This document shows positions 1 through 5,651 of a stretch of DNA of 8,125 nt, one piece after another (within the stretch, counting starts at the first letter, position 1; the number at the start of each line of letters is the position of its first letter). Origin of the DNA: Methanothrix sp. (GTDB taxonomy: Archaea; Halobacteriota; Methanosarcinia; Methanotrichales; Methanotrichaceae). Where the stretch lies: positions 1 through 8,125 of the forward strand of contig JAJRAX010000064.1 of NCBI GenBank assembly GCA_028679775.1. Direction: 5' to 3'. The notes under the pieces were generated by a model. It was not told where the DNA came from. It searched no databases and was given only the letters and a program-made list of their open reading frames with translations. The position numbers were made by a program, and so were the translations under genes.

Positions 1-2
1 AC

Positions 3-110
3 ATCAATGCCAGCTTGAACATTCGCACCCTCGGACTGAGGGGAAGAGCCTATCAAGATCCGACCCCTACTTTGTGCAAATCATCAAAGCAAGTTAGATC
101 GATGACGTAG
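3..110 (+). pseudogene. tnpB: 3' end of a TnpB-like (IS200/IS605 family) protein, truncated by the window edge
   Basis: The reading frame starting at base 3 gives 35 residues opening with INASLNIRTLGLRGRA and ends at TAG 108-110. TnpB/OrfB proteins end in a RuvC III motif of the form D-x-N-A-(S/A)-x-N-I followed by a short basic tail. Here the codon before base 3 ends in AC, which is compatible with the expected Asp (GAC). TnpB is an RNA-guided DNA endonuclease linked to transposition of these elements. The upstream part lies outside the window, so I cannot tell whether the gene is intact or a remnant; the pseudogene type only marks it as partial. The frame would stay open with EALPIQGHGRKSRQP after the TAG, so this stop could be the native end or a nonsense change. 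The call rests on one short motif. Confidence 0.5.
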
Positions 111-114
111 GAAG

Positions 115-137
115 CCCTGCCCATCCAGGGGCATGGG
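115..137 (+). mobile_element. Hairpin-forming sequence after TnpB tail, possible IS200/IS605 right end
   Basis: Immediately after the TnpB-like stop, CCCAT (120-124) can pair with ATGGG (133-137) around an 8-base loop. An alternative stem pairs CCCT (115-118) with AGGG (127-130). IS200/IS605 elements carry subterminal hairpins at their right ends and lack terminal inverted repeats, and the guide (omega) RNA of TnpB usually runs through this region. The stems are short, and the exact element boundary cannot be placed from a single copy. Confidence 0.3.
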
Positions 138-143
138 AGGAAG

Positions 144-350
144 TCACGCCAGCCATGCGACCAAGTGGTGCAGCTCCAGGCCGAGGCCTCCATAGCTGAA
201 CCTAATATCAATGAGGCCACTATTCACCAATAATAATATCAATATTAATATGATCTCAAACGAGATAAACAAGGCTATGAGGATCATGCCGATGCCCGGA
301 GTTTGAAATGCCTCAATTATAAAGTCCCACAGAGTTCTTCCCACTACCAT
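144..350 (-). CDS. Small single-pass membrane protein of unknown function
   Basis: This is a 68-residue protein if it starts at ATG 350-348, which follows an excellent archaeal Shine-Dalgarno, GGGTGGAG (plus-strand 355-362), 4 bases upstream. An in-frame ATG seven codons further up (371) has no such site, so I chose the shorter form. Residues about 20-42 are a strongly hydrophobic stretch (Ile/Leu-rich, with one buried Glu at 32) that should form one transmembrane helix. The N-terminus is mildly amphipathic and the C-terminus ends with GLELHHLVAWLA. The 3' end runs close to the right-end-like sequence of the TnpB element, so the last residues may have been altered by an insertion. It is divergent from the ATPase gene at 516. 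I recognise no family. The good ribosome site and the clean membrane segment argue that it is real. Confidence 0.45.
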   Translation of the reverse strand: MVVGRTLWDFIIEAFQTPGIGMILIALFISFEIILILILLLVNSGLIDIRFSYGGLGLELHHLVAWLA

Positions 351-354
351 GCTA

Positions 355-362
355 CTCCACCC
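355..362 (-). promoter_or_regulatory. Shine-Dalgarno site that sets the start of the small membrane protein
   Basis: On the minus strand this reads GGGTGGAG, 4 bases before ATG 350-348, a near-perfect match to the archaeal 16S rRNA tail complement. It favours the internal ATG over the longer start at 371. Confidence 0.5.
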
Positions 363-390
363 AAAGCGCATCGGAGGGGATTCTTTTCTC

Positions 391-404
391 GGTAATTAAA
401 GGAG
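391..404 (-). promoter_or_regulatory. Possible TATA box for the small membrane protein
   Basis: The minus strand reads CTCCTTTAATTACC here. A TATA-like TTTAATTA core would place transcription start roughly 25 bases on, near 370-375, leaving a short leader that contains the Shine-Dalgarno at 355-362. This is spacing evidence only, on a weak match. Confidence 0.25.
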
Positions 405-458
405 AAGAATGCGTGCGGAGCGAAAGTAATCAATATTCAAGAACGCATCCATTCACTA

Positions 459-470
459 GATATAAATAAG
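459..470 (+). promoter_or_regulatory. TATA-box-like promoter element for the ATPase/DUF4325/PIN cassette
   Basis: GATATAAATAAG is a good archaeal TATA-type sequence. A start site about 25 bases downstream falls near 485-495, giving a short leader before the TTG start at 516 and its GGTGA. A perfect 8-base palindrome, GAGCGCTC (470-477), lies between the box and the predicted start site and could be an operator half, but palindromes of this length are common by chance. No convincing BRE is visible upstream. Confidence 0.45.
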
Positions 471-506
471 AGCGCTCGATAACAACATAAGTTCTCAAGG
501 AGAAAC

Positions 507-511
507 GGTGA
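507..511 (+). promoter_or_regulatory. GGTGA Shine-Dalgarno site supporting the TTG start at 516
   Basis: GGTGA ends 4 bases before TTG 516-518. The first in-frame ATG (528) is 16 bases away from this site, which is too far, so TTG is the preferred start. A second purine-rich stretch, AGGAGA (498-503), lies further upstream. Confidence 0.55.
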
Positions 512-526
512 TATCTTGAAGATATC
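510..526 (+). repeat. 17-base inverted repeat spanning the start codon of the ATPase gene
   Basis: GATATCTT (510-517), a central G (518), then AAGATATC (519-526) form a perfect inverted repeat with 8-base arms. It covers the end of the GGTGA ribosome site and the whole TTG start codon. As DNA it could be an operator. As RNA it could fold as a 6-base-pair stem with a TTGAA loop that hides the ribosome site and start codon. Confidence 0.6.
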
Positions 527-1409
527 CATGAAGAATTTGAATAGCACCTTTGAGGGATTTAAAAATGTCATAAATATGCATCATATGATGGCCACATGTA
601 AAGACACAATATGCGAAATAGACATGTCTGATGTAAATTGGATAGATGCAAATATGTGCGCGCCATTGGGCGGAGTCCTTCAATTCAATATTTCTGAAAA
701 TAAAATAACAAAGATAATTTTGAGGGATGTGAAACCCAGGATTCAAGACATTTTGCAGAAAAATGGATTCCTTCCAAATTTTGGATTCGATGTCGAGAAG
801 AAACCAGATACATACGGTACCACGATTGAGTACCAAAGATTTGGGTGCATGGATTCTCAATCATTCAAACGATATATTGAAAAGCATTTTAGAGGAAAAG
901 GGATACCTGATATGACACCGAGACTTTCTCAAAAGTTTCGCGAGAGCATATCCGAAACCTTTGAGAATGCCATAGATCATTCTATGACGCAGGTAGGCAT
1001 ATTTGCATGCGGCCAATACTTTCCCGCCCAAGAGCGACTGGATTTCTCAATAGCAGATCTCGGCATAGGATTTAGAGAGAATATTTCTAATTGCCTAGGG
1101 AAGCATTTTGCACCAGAAGAAGCCATCGAATGGGCATTGGAGGGCATGAATACAACCCGCAAGCCAAAAAACGGCAAGCCGGGAGGATTTGGCCTAAAGC
1201 TCATAAAAGAATTTTTAAAGTTGAATAACGGAGGAATAGACATCATATCAGATGCAGGCTATTGGAGTTTTAAACAGGGTCAAATTTATAAAAATCGCTT
1301 CAAGGCACCATTTCCAGGTACTATGGTCAATATCGAGATAAATACATCAGATGCCCAAAGCTATTACCTCGAATCCGAAGGAATAATTGATGTGGAGGAT
1401 ATATTCTAA
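516..1409 (+). CDS. STAS-like/GHKL ATPase fusion, anti-sigma-factor-kinase-like
   Basis: The protein has 297 residues from a TTG start. Residues about 1-90 look STAS-like, with the SpoIIAA-type stretch IDMSDVNWIDANMCAPLGGVL broken up around residues 35-55, then KPRIQDILQKNGF. Residues about 135-275 are a GHKL (Bergerat-fold) ATPase: N box with E147 and N151 (ETFENAIDHS), G1 box DLGIGF (181-186), G2 box KPGGFGLKLIKEF (221-233), and a final PGTMVNIEI strand. No histidine-kinase dimerisation domain or membrane segment is seen, so it is a cytosolic serine-kinase-like or regulatory ATPase rather than a sensor kinase. Its TAA overlaps the next gene's ATG by one base (TAATG), implying coupled translation with the DUF4325 gene. 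The gene is distinctly AT-rich compared with the cobalamin genes downstream, which suggests transfer. Domain assignment is fairly sure; the substrate is unknown. Confidence 0.8.
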   Translation: MKISMKNLNSTFEGFKNVINMHHMMATCKDTICEIDMSDVNWIDANMCAPLGGVLQFNISENKITKIILRDVKPRIQDILQKNGFLPNFGFDVEKKPDTYGTTIEYQRFGCMDSQSFKRYIEKHFRGKGIPDMTPRLSQKFRESISETFENAIDHSMTQVGIFACGQYFPAQERLDFSIADLGIGFRENISNCLGKHFAPEEAIEWALEGMNTTRKPKNGKPGGFGLKLIKEFLKLNNGGIDIISDAGYWSFKQGQIYKNRFKAPFPGTMVNIEINTSDAQSYYLESEGIIDVEDIF

Positions 1410-1780
1410 TGAAAGAAAATATAGAAGAAATCAGGCTCACGGAAATCGTTGGCAGCGAGCTCTGCATAGCTTCTGAAGATGGACAGAAAGCACATGATAG
1501 CATAAAAAGAGCTCTTGCAAAAGGGAAAAGAGTCAAGATATCCTTCAAGAACGTGGATGATCTGACGTCAGCTTTTCTCAACTCGGCCATTGGACAACTT
1601 TACGGCGAGTTCTCGGATGATGAACTAAAGTCCAAGCTATCCGTAGCTGATGCCTCTAATGAAGATCTCGTGCTTTTAAAGAGGGTGATCAATCGAGCCA
1701 AGGAATTTTTCAGGGACAAAGAAAGATTTGAGATGGCCACGAGAAAGATGCTGGGGGAAGACGATGTCGCCGCAAATTAG
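1409..1780 (+). CDS. DUF4325 family STAS-like protein
   Basis: This is a 123-residue soluble protein. Residues 42-66 contain the hallmark of the DUF4325 (STAS-like) family: VKISFKNVDDLTSAFLNSA followed by IGQLYGEF. That segment corresponds to the strand and loop where SpoIIAA-type anti-sigma antagonists carry their phosphorylatable serine; S54 or T53 is the position to consider here. A helical, Lys/Arg/Glu-rich C-terminus follows. The start overlaps the stop of the ATPase gene (TAATG), and the end overlaps the PIN gene by 17 bases, so all three should be made together. As I recall, DUF4325 proteins often sit next to GHKL ATPases in prokaryotic genomes, which makes a kinase/antagonist pair likely. 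The actual role is not known. Confidence 0.8.
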   Translation: MKENIEEIRLTEIVGSELCIASEDGQKAHDSIKRALAKGKRVKISFKNVDDLTSAFLNSAIGQLYGEFSDDELKSKLSVADASNEDLVLLKRVINRAKEFFRDKERFEMATRKMLGEDDVAAN

Positions 1781-2312
1781 CGATATCAAGAAATATGCTT
1801 TTCATGAGGGAAATAGTTTTCTATTTGATGCAAATATCTGGATGTTAATTTATGGACCAATAGCAAACAAAGACGGGCGAACTGAAGTCTACTCAGCAGC
1901 ATTAAGAGATATTAGAAAGAATAATTGTTTGATATTCATTGATGTACTTATACTCTCGGAGTTTATAAATGCCTTTTCACGTTTCGAGTTCAATCAACTA
2001 GATCCAATTATAAAACCACAAAAATTTAAGGATTTCCGCAATAGCGCCCAATTTAAATCAATCGCGCAAGAGATTTCGATTAACGCCAGGAAAATCATAA
2101 AATTATGCTGCCGCTGCGATTCCATGTTTGAATCAGCCGATCTGCCAAATGTACTCGCTCGATATGAACAAGGTAATTCAGATTTCAACGATCAATTGAT
2201 AGTTGAAATATGCAAATCCAAGGACTTAGTGCTGGTCACACATGATGCGGACTTCAAGCCTGAAGATATTAATATTCTAACTGCGAATAAAAAATTACTT
2301 AAAAATCCATAG
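1764..2312 (+). CDS. PIN-domain protein, probable ribonuclease (toxin-like)
   Basis: I choose ATG 1764, because GGGGGA (1753-1758) lies upstream and the longer in-frame start at 1728 would add 12 residues with no PIN similarity. This gives 182 residues. The PIN acidic residues are in the right order: D22 in FLFDANIW (with N24), E66 in LILSEFINAF, D140 and D143 in NSDFNDQLIV, and D161/D163 in LVTHDADF. Together they would bind two metals for RNA cleavage. A CCRCD motif (116-120) is an unexplained extra. The gene overlaps the DUF4325 gene by 17 bases and ends the AT-rich cassette. No separate small antitoxin gene is visible beside it, so the DUF4325 or ATPase protein may control it. It could also be an RNA-processing enzyme rather than a toxin. 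Fold confidence is high, role confidence low. Confidence 0.8.
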   Translation: MSPQISDIKKYAFHEGNSFLFDANIWMLIYGPIANKDGRTEVYSAALRDIRKNNCLIFIDVLILSEFINAFSRFEFNQLDPIIKPQKFKDFRNSAQFKSIAQEISINARKIIKLCCRCDSMFESADLPNVLARYEQGNSDFNDQLIVEICKSKDLVLVTHDADFKPEDINILTANKKLLKNP

Positions 2313-2336
2313 GCACCCCCTTAAGAGACTCAAACA

Positions 2337-2876
2337 ATGCCCGACTTCGAGTGGGCCCTGACCCATGCTCTGAATGAGTTCTTCGAGAAGGATGGCATCG
2401 CCGCCATAGCCTACCGGCTCAAGCAGTCACGCTTTTCCACCCAATTTATGGACATACTGGTGGACTCAAAGATCCCGGAGTACTACCTCGCCATAGAATG
2501 CAAGAGCCTGGATGCCAGGAAGACGCGGTCGCTATATTTCAAGCAGCACTTCAGCCTCGCAGCGACAGGTCATCAGATGGCACGCGAGACGGAATTTATC
2601 ACTCGCTCAGGCAGACAGGGTATCTTGGCTGTGGAGCTGCGCCACGGCGCCGGAAAGGCGCGAACAGCTCATCTCGTCTCCTGGGGGCAGGTCTACAGGT
2701 GCTTTGCAGATGGAAAGCCGGGATTGAGCCTGCAGGATATCGAGATCAACCCGCCTCTGGAGAGAGAAGGCGGCAGCTACCAGATCTCAAGGCTCGACAT
2801 CGTGCGCATCTCAGGATACTATGACCTGGCAGGAGACGGCGACGACTGGGAGGACGACCAGGAGACATCTCTGTGA
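2337..2876 (+). CDS. Probable PD-(D/E)XK superfamily nuclease, uncharacterised
   Basis: This 179-residue protein shows the arrangement of PD-(D/E)XK nucleases. An N-terminal helix (EWALTHALNEFFEKDG) with acidic residues is followed by D39 in QFMDILV, then the E-x-K motif in LAIECKS (E54, K56), and a downstream helix with Q80 (GHQMARETEFI). This pattern resembles archaeal Holliday-junction-resolvase-like and restriction-type nucleases acting on DNA. The C-terminus is acidic (DGDDWEDDQE). No strong Shine-Dalgarno precedes ATG 2337, and it lies 24 bases after the PIN gene, so co-transcription with that cassette is possible. Its composition, however, is GC-richer and like that of the chromosome, so it may be a resident gene at the junction. 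The family name is not recognised; the nuclease call is from motifs only. Confidence 0.55.
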   Translation: MPDFEWALTHALNEFFEKDGIAAIAYRLKQSRFSTQFMDILVDSKIPEYYLAIECKSLDARKTRSLYFKQHFSLAATGHQMARETEFITRSGRQGILAVELRHGAGKARTAHLVSWGQVYRCFADGKPGLSLQDIEINPPLEREGGSYQISRLDIVRISGYYDLAGDGDDWEDDQETSL

Positions 2877-2890
2877 TCAGCCAAATCAGT

Positions 2891-2939
2891 GATTAACTTT
2901 ATTTAACTCTAACAAAGTCTATTTGGATTAACCTTTTAT
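2891..2939 (+). promoter_or_regulatory. AT-rich promoter region of the cobalamin operon with a direct repeat
   Basis: The 87-base spacer before cbiT is the only sizeable gap in the right three quarters of the window. GATTAACTTTAT (2891-2902) recurs as GATTAACCTTTTAT (2926-2939), 35 bases later. TTTATTTAA (2898-2906) is the better TATA-like match and would start transcription near 2925-2932. TTTTAT (2934-2939) is about 26 bases before the cbiT ATG and would give a leaderless mRNA, which fits the absence of a ribosome site before 2964. I see no cobalamin riboswitch features here. Confidence 0.4.
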
Positions 2940-2963
2940 CCCAGCCCGATTATTCGCAGAATC

Positions 2964-3476
2964 ATGAAGCTTCCAGGCACGGCAACGCAAGAAGAGAACA
3001 TCTACATTGCCATGGGAAAGCTGAACATATTGCCAGGTCAGGTCTTCTTTGACATCGGCTGCGGATCAGGAGCCGTTTCCCTGGCGGCCTCCCGCTACAC
3101 AGACAGAGTCTTTGGCATCGATCGACGTGAAGAGGCAGTGCAGATGTCCAGGACGAAGGTCCCATCAGGGCAATTCTTCCTTGGCGAGGCCTCCGAGATC
3201 CTGCCCAAGCTGCCGGACGCGGACAGATGCTTCATAGGCGGCACGCGCGGCATCGAGGACTTCTGGCCTCTGCTCCTGAAAAAAGCTGCCCACGGCTGCA
3301 TAATTGTAGTCGATCTGGCGCGCCTGGGCATCGCTGCCCGCGTGGTGGATATGATGAAAGAAGCAGGGATCTTCCAGGAGATCATCCAGATTCATATAGA
3401 AAGGGGCTACGCTCTGGGGGAAGACATAGCCCTGAGACCAGTTAACCCCATCTTCATGGTGATAGGAAAATGTTAA
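2964..3476 (+). CDS. cbiT: Cobalt-precorrin-6B C15-methyltransferase (decarboxylating)
   Basis: CbiT uses S-adenosylmethionine to methylate C15 of the corrinoid macrocycle and removes the acetate carboxyl at C12, a late step of the anaerobic cobalamin route. The 170-residue protein is a class I methyltransferase: motif I FFDIGCGSGAVSLAA (28-42), acidic ribose-binding residue in FGIDRR (D53), then CbiT-typical FIGGTRGIEDFW (90-101) and a closing PVNPIFMVIG (159-168). Length is close to stand-alone archaeal CbiT. There is no CbiE domain attached, unlike the CbiET/CobL fusions of many bacteria. No Shine-Dalgarno precedes ATG 2964 and no other start exists upstream in frame, so a leaderless message is plausible. 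It is the first gene of the operon and overlaps cbiL by 7 bases. Confidence 0.88.
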   Translation: MKLPGTATQEENIYIAMGKLNILPGQVFFDIGCGSGAVSLAASRYTDRVFGIDRREEAVQMSRTKVPSGQFFLGEASEILPKLPDADRCFIGGTRGIEDFWPLLLKKAAHGCIIVVDLARLGIAARVVDMMKEAGIFQEIIQIHIERGYALGEDIALRPVNPIFMVIGKC

Positions 3477-4078
3477 TAGGCATCAGCTTGGGACCGGGCG
3501 ACCCGGATCTGTTGACGATTAAGGCGATAGCTGCTCTGAAGAGCTGCAAAAAGGTCTTTGTGCCTGGAGAGATGGCGTCGGAGCTCGCCCGGCCCTACTG
3601 CACTCCTGAGATCCTGCAGTTTCCCATGATCGAGAACAAAGAGGATCTGGAGAAGATCTGGAAGCAGAACGCGGAGATTGTCGCCTCAGCGTCAGGAGAA
3701 GAGCTTGCCGGATTTGCCTGCATTGGAGACGTCAACACCTTCTCAACCTTCAGCCACCTGGAGAGGGTCATCCGCCAAAACCATCCCAATATCGAGATCG
3801 AGACCATTCCCGGAGTTGGCGTCGTGCCATGTGCAGCATCCCGCCTCTCTCTGCCTCTGGACGGATCCTTTGAGGTCTCAGACGGCTCGCCCGTAGAAAC
3901 GATCGTCAGACTGAAGGCCACACGACCCAGAAAGCTGGCAGAAGAGCTTTCCATTCGAGGATTTCATGACTTCGTTTTAGGAACTATGCTCTGCACTCCC
4001 CAGGAGAGGATTATCCAAGGCGAGATGCCTGAAAAAAGCGACTACTTCTCAGTTCTCCTGGCCAGGAGGCGCAGATGA
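3470..4078 (+). CDS. cbiL: Cobalt-precorrin-2 C20-methyltransferase
   Basis: CbiL adds the first corrin-specific methyl group, at C20 of cobalt-precorrin-2, using S-adenosylmethionine. The 202-residue protein has the tetrapyrrole methylase fold: [14 protein letters not shown] (7-20), the second motif [13 protein letters not shown] (85-97) whose FSTFSHL segment is characteristic of CbiL/Cob[19 protein letters not shown] (113-130), and a C-terminal strand FSVLLARR. The usual GDP of motif two is GDV here, and the protein is somewhat shorter than many homologues, so loops are trimmed. ATG 3470 is supported by GGTGATAGG (3458-3466) inside the end of cbiT. Its TGA overlaps the cbiF start as ATGA. 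Confidence 0.85.
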   Translation: MLIGISLGPGDPDLLTIKAIAALKSCKKVFVPGEMASELARPYCTPEILQFPMIENKEDLEKIWKQNAEIVASASGEELAGFACIGDVNTFSTFSHLERVIRQNHPNIEIETIPGVGVVPCAASRLSLPLDGSFEVSDGSPVETIVRLKATRPRKLAEELSIRGFHDFVLGTMLCTPQERIIQGEMPEKSDYFSVLLARRRR

Positions 4079-4785
4079 AGCTGTACTTTGTCGGCGCCGG
4101 ACCAGGTGACCCGGACCTCATCACAGTCAAGGGCAAGAAGCTGCTCATTGAAGCTGACCTTGTGGTTTATGCCGGCTCTCTGGTCAACGCCGCCCTGATT
4201 GAGGGACTGAAGGCAGAGACCATGGACAGCAATGGCGCCTCTTTAGAGGCCACAACCGCCCGGATCCTAGAAGCTTTACGGGCCGGCAAAAAGGTGGTGC
4301 GGCTTCACAGCGGCGACCCATCGCTCTATGGAGCCATCCTCGAGCAGATGAAGCCCCTGGAGGAAGCTGGAGTAGAGGTGGAGGTAGTGCCCGGAGTCTC
4401 TTCGCTCTTCGCCTCCGCTGCCGCATTGAAGACCCAGCTCACACTAAAAGGCGTCTCGGAGTCATTGATTGTGACAAGGCCCGCCGGCACCACTCTGGAG
4501 AAGGACGAGCTGAGAGCCTTGAGCCGGCATAATACCACTCTGGCCATATTCCTGGGCATCGACAAGATCGAAGAGATCGTCAAGAACCTGGACCGTCCAA
4601 GCGACACCCCGGTGGCCGTGGTCTACCATGCCTCATGGCCGGATGAAATGGTGCTGCAGGGCACTTTAGCCGACATAGCTGAGAAGGTAGAAGCAGCAGG
4701 ACTGAACAAGAGCGCCCTAATCCTCGTAGGCGGAGTTGTGAAAAGAACAGGATTTCGGAGGTCTCACCTATACAGAGATCGATAG
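4075..4785 (+). CDS. cbiF: Cobalt-precorrin-4 C11-methyltransferase
   Basis: CbiF methylates C11 of the ring-contracted intermediate cobalt-precorrin-4. The 236 residues carry all its signatures: [20 protein letters not shown] (1-20), VYAGSLVN (31-38), [13 protein letters not shown] (75-87), [15 protein letters not shown] (104-118), then [15 protein letters not shown] (126-140) and [10 protein letters not shown] in the last third. The commoner VSQT is VSES here. The ending RRSHLYRDR is an abbreviated form of the family's SxLYD tail. The start ATG overlaps the cbiL stop (ATGA), so translation is coupled. The last codons contain GGAGGT (4757-4762), which looks like the ribosome site of cbiG, and the gene closes with TAG at 4783-4785, after cbiG must already have begun. 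Confidence 0.92.
   Translation: MKLYFVGAGPGDPDLITVKGKKLLIEADLVVYAGSLVNAALIEGLKAETMDSNGASLEATTARILEALRAGKKVVRLHSGDPSLYGAILEQMKPLEEAGVEVEVVPGVSSLFASAAALKTQLTLKGVSESLIVTRPAGTTLEKDELRALSRHNTTLAIFLGIDKIEEIVKNLDRPSDTPVAVVYHASWPDEMVLQGTLADIAEKVEAAGLNKSALILVGGVVKRTGFRRSHLYRDR
4757..4762 (+). promoter_or_regulatory. Shine-Dalgarno GGAGGT pointing to an ATA start for cbiG
   Basis: GGAGGT inside the end of cbiF is followed 7 bases later by ATA 4770-4772 in the cbiG frame. AGGT (4759-4762) can also pair with ACCT (4766-4769), so the site could be partly hidden in a small hairpin. No ATG, GTG or TTG lies in the cbiG frame between the stop at 4680 and 4839. Confidence 0.45.
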
Positions 4786-5651
4786 CAGTACTGGTCTTTC
4801 CAAGAGACAAAGAGAAGGCGGAAAAGATCGTCTTTGCTTTGCAGGATTTCCATTCTCCTGAAATCGTTCTCTACGATAAAATGAAGATGGAGGCGGTCTT
4901 GGAGAGATATGATCTGGTAGTTGCTGTAATGGCAGTAGGAATCGTTGTGCGAAGCCTTTGCCCCCACCTCAAAGATAAGTGGAGCGACCGACCGGTGGTG
5001 GCCGTCGACTCAGCCCTCTCCTGCGCCGTACCTGTGGTCGGAGGGCACCACGGAGCCAATGACCTGGCCCGGCTGCTAGCTCTTCGCCTAGGCCTCTATG
5101 CAGCAATCACTACTGCTACCGACTCATCCGGCCGACCTTGTCTGGAAGAGGTAGCAGAACGACTGGGAGCAAGCGTCCTCAACATGGAGGCATCCAAAAC
5201 CGTAAACCTTGCCTTCCTAAAAGAGGATGTGCCCGTATTGAGGCTTAAGGGTCCAAAGATCGTTTTAGTGGATGAGGATGTGGCAGTTTTGAAATCAAGA
5301 GGACTGGTTGTAGGCATAGGATCGAGAAAGGGCGTCGAGGCAAGAGAGGTACTGCAGGCCATCGACCTTGCGCTAAAGGACGTAGGCAGGAGCCGAGAAG
5401 AGATCGGCATCCTGGCCACCGCCTGGCTTAAGAGAGAGGAGAAAGGAATGCGTGAGGCTGCAAAGGCTCTAGGAAAAGAGATGATCTGCCTCTCAGCTGA
5501 GATCCTCAACTCCCAGTCTCCAGTCACTGCATCCAGGGCTAGCGATCTTGGCCTGGCAGGCGTGGCCGAGCCGGCTGTGCTGGCTCTCGCAAACAGGCTC
5601 ATTTTTCCAAAGAAAGCTTACGGGAGGGTGACAGTTGCCATTGGAGAATAA
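4770..5651 (+). CDS. cbiG: Cobalt-precorrin-5A hydrolase, start codon non-standard
   Basis: CbiG opens the delta-lactone of cobalt-precorrin-5A and releases the C20 fragment as acetaldehyde, forming cobalt-precorrin-5B. From ATA 4770 the protein is 293 residues: N-terminal strand [16 protein letters not shown] (5-20), [13 protein letters not shown] (about 51-63), [11 protein letters not shown] (about 91-101), then the C-terminal domain with GIGSRKGV (182-189), [15 protein letters not shown] and [10 protein letters not shown] (264-273). The first usual start codon in frame is TTG 4839, but that would remove the first strand, which family members keep. ATA 4770 has GGAGGT at good spacing; ATA 4782 and CTG 4791 are alternatives, as is a -1 frameshift from cbiF. 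Function is certain, the start is not. The gene overlaps the ends of cbiF and cbiH. Confidence 0.85.
   Translation: MQRSIAVLVFPRDKEKAEKIVFALQDFHSPEIVLYDKMKMEAVLERYDLVVAVMAVGIVVRSLCPHLKDKWSDRPVVAVDSALSCAVPVVGGHHGANDLARLLALRLGLYAAITTATDSSGRPCLEEVAERLGASVLNMEASKTVNLAFLKEDVPVLRLKGPKIVLVDEDVAVLKSRGLVVGIGSRKGVEAREVLQAIDLALKDVGRSREEIGILATAWLKREEKGMREAAKALGKEMICLSAEILNSQSPVTASRASDLGLAGVAEPAVLALANRLIFPKKAYGRVTVAIGE
5622..5631 (+). promoter_or_regulatory. Shine-Dalgarno GGGAGGGTGA for the TTG start of cbiH
   Basis: A strong site within the end of cbiG. It lies 3 bases before TTG 5635 and 9 before TTG 5641; no ATG is available near the conserved N-terminus. Either TTG works and the difference is two residues. 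Confidence 0.5.

Noticed and set aside
409..429. Six-codon ATG open frame preceded by AAGGAG
   Set aside because: Too short, no repeated codons or attenuator structure, and it lies upstream of the TATA-like box of the next gene.
470..477. GAGCGCTC perfect palindrome as a separate operator
   Set aside because: An 8-base palindrome is frequent by chance; kept only as a remark at the promoter.
495..860. 121-residue minus-strand open frame
   Set aside because: It lies opposite the STAS-like/GHKL gene, which has recognisable motifs; its own translation is Cys/His/Tyr-rich without family features.
2498..2824. Plus-strand open frame inside the nuclease gene
   Set aside because: Shadow frame of the PD-(D/E)XK gene; Arg/Ser/Gly-rich translation without motifs.
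2877..2963. Cobalamin riboswitch before cbiT
   Set aside because: The spacer is only 87 bases, AT-rich, without the B12-box or multi-stem architecture, and such riboswitches are not expected in archaea.
5096..5602. 168-residue minus-strand open frame opposite cbiG
   Set aside because: Ser/Ala/Arg-rich antisense artefact of a clear cbiG gene.
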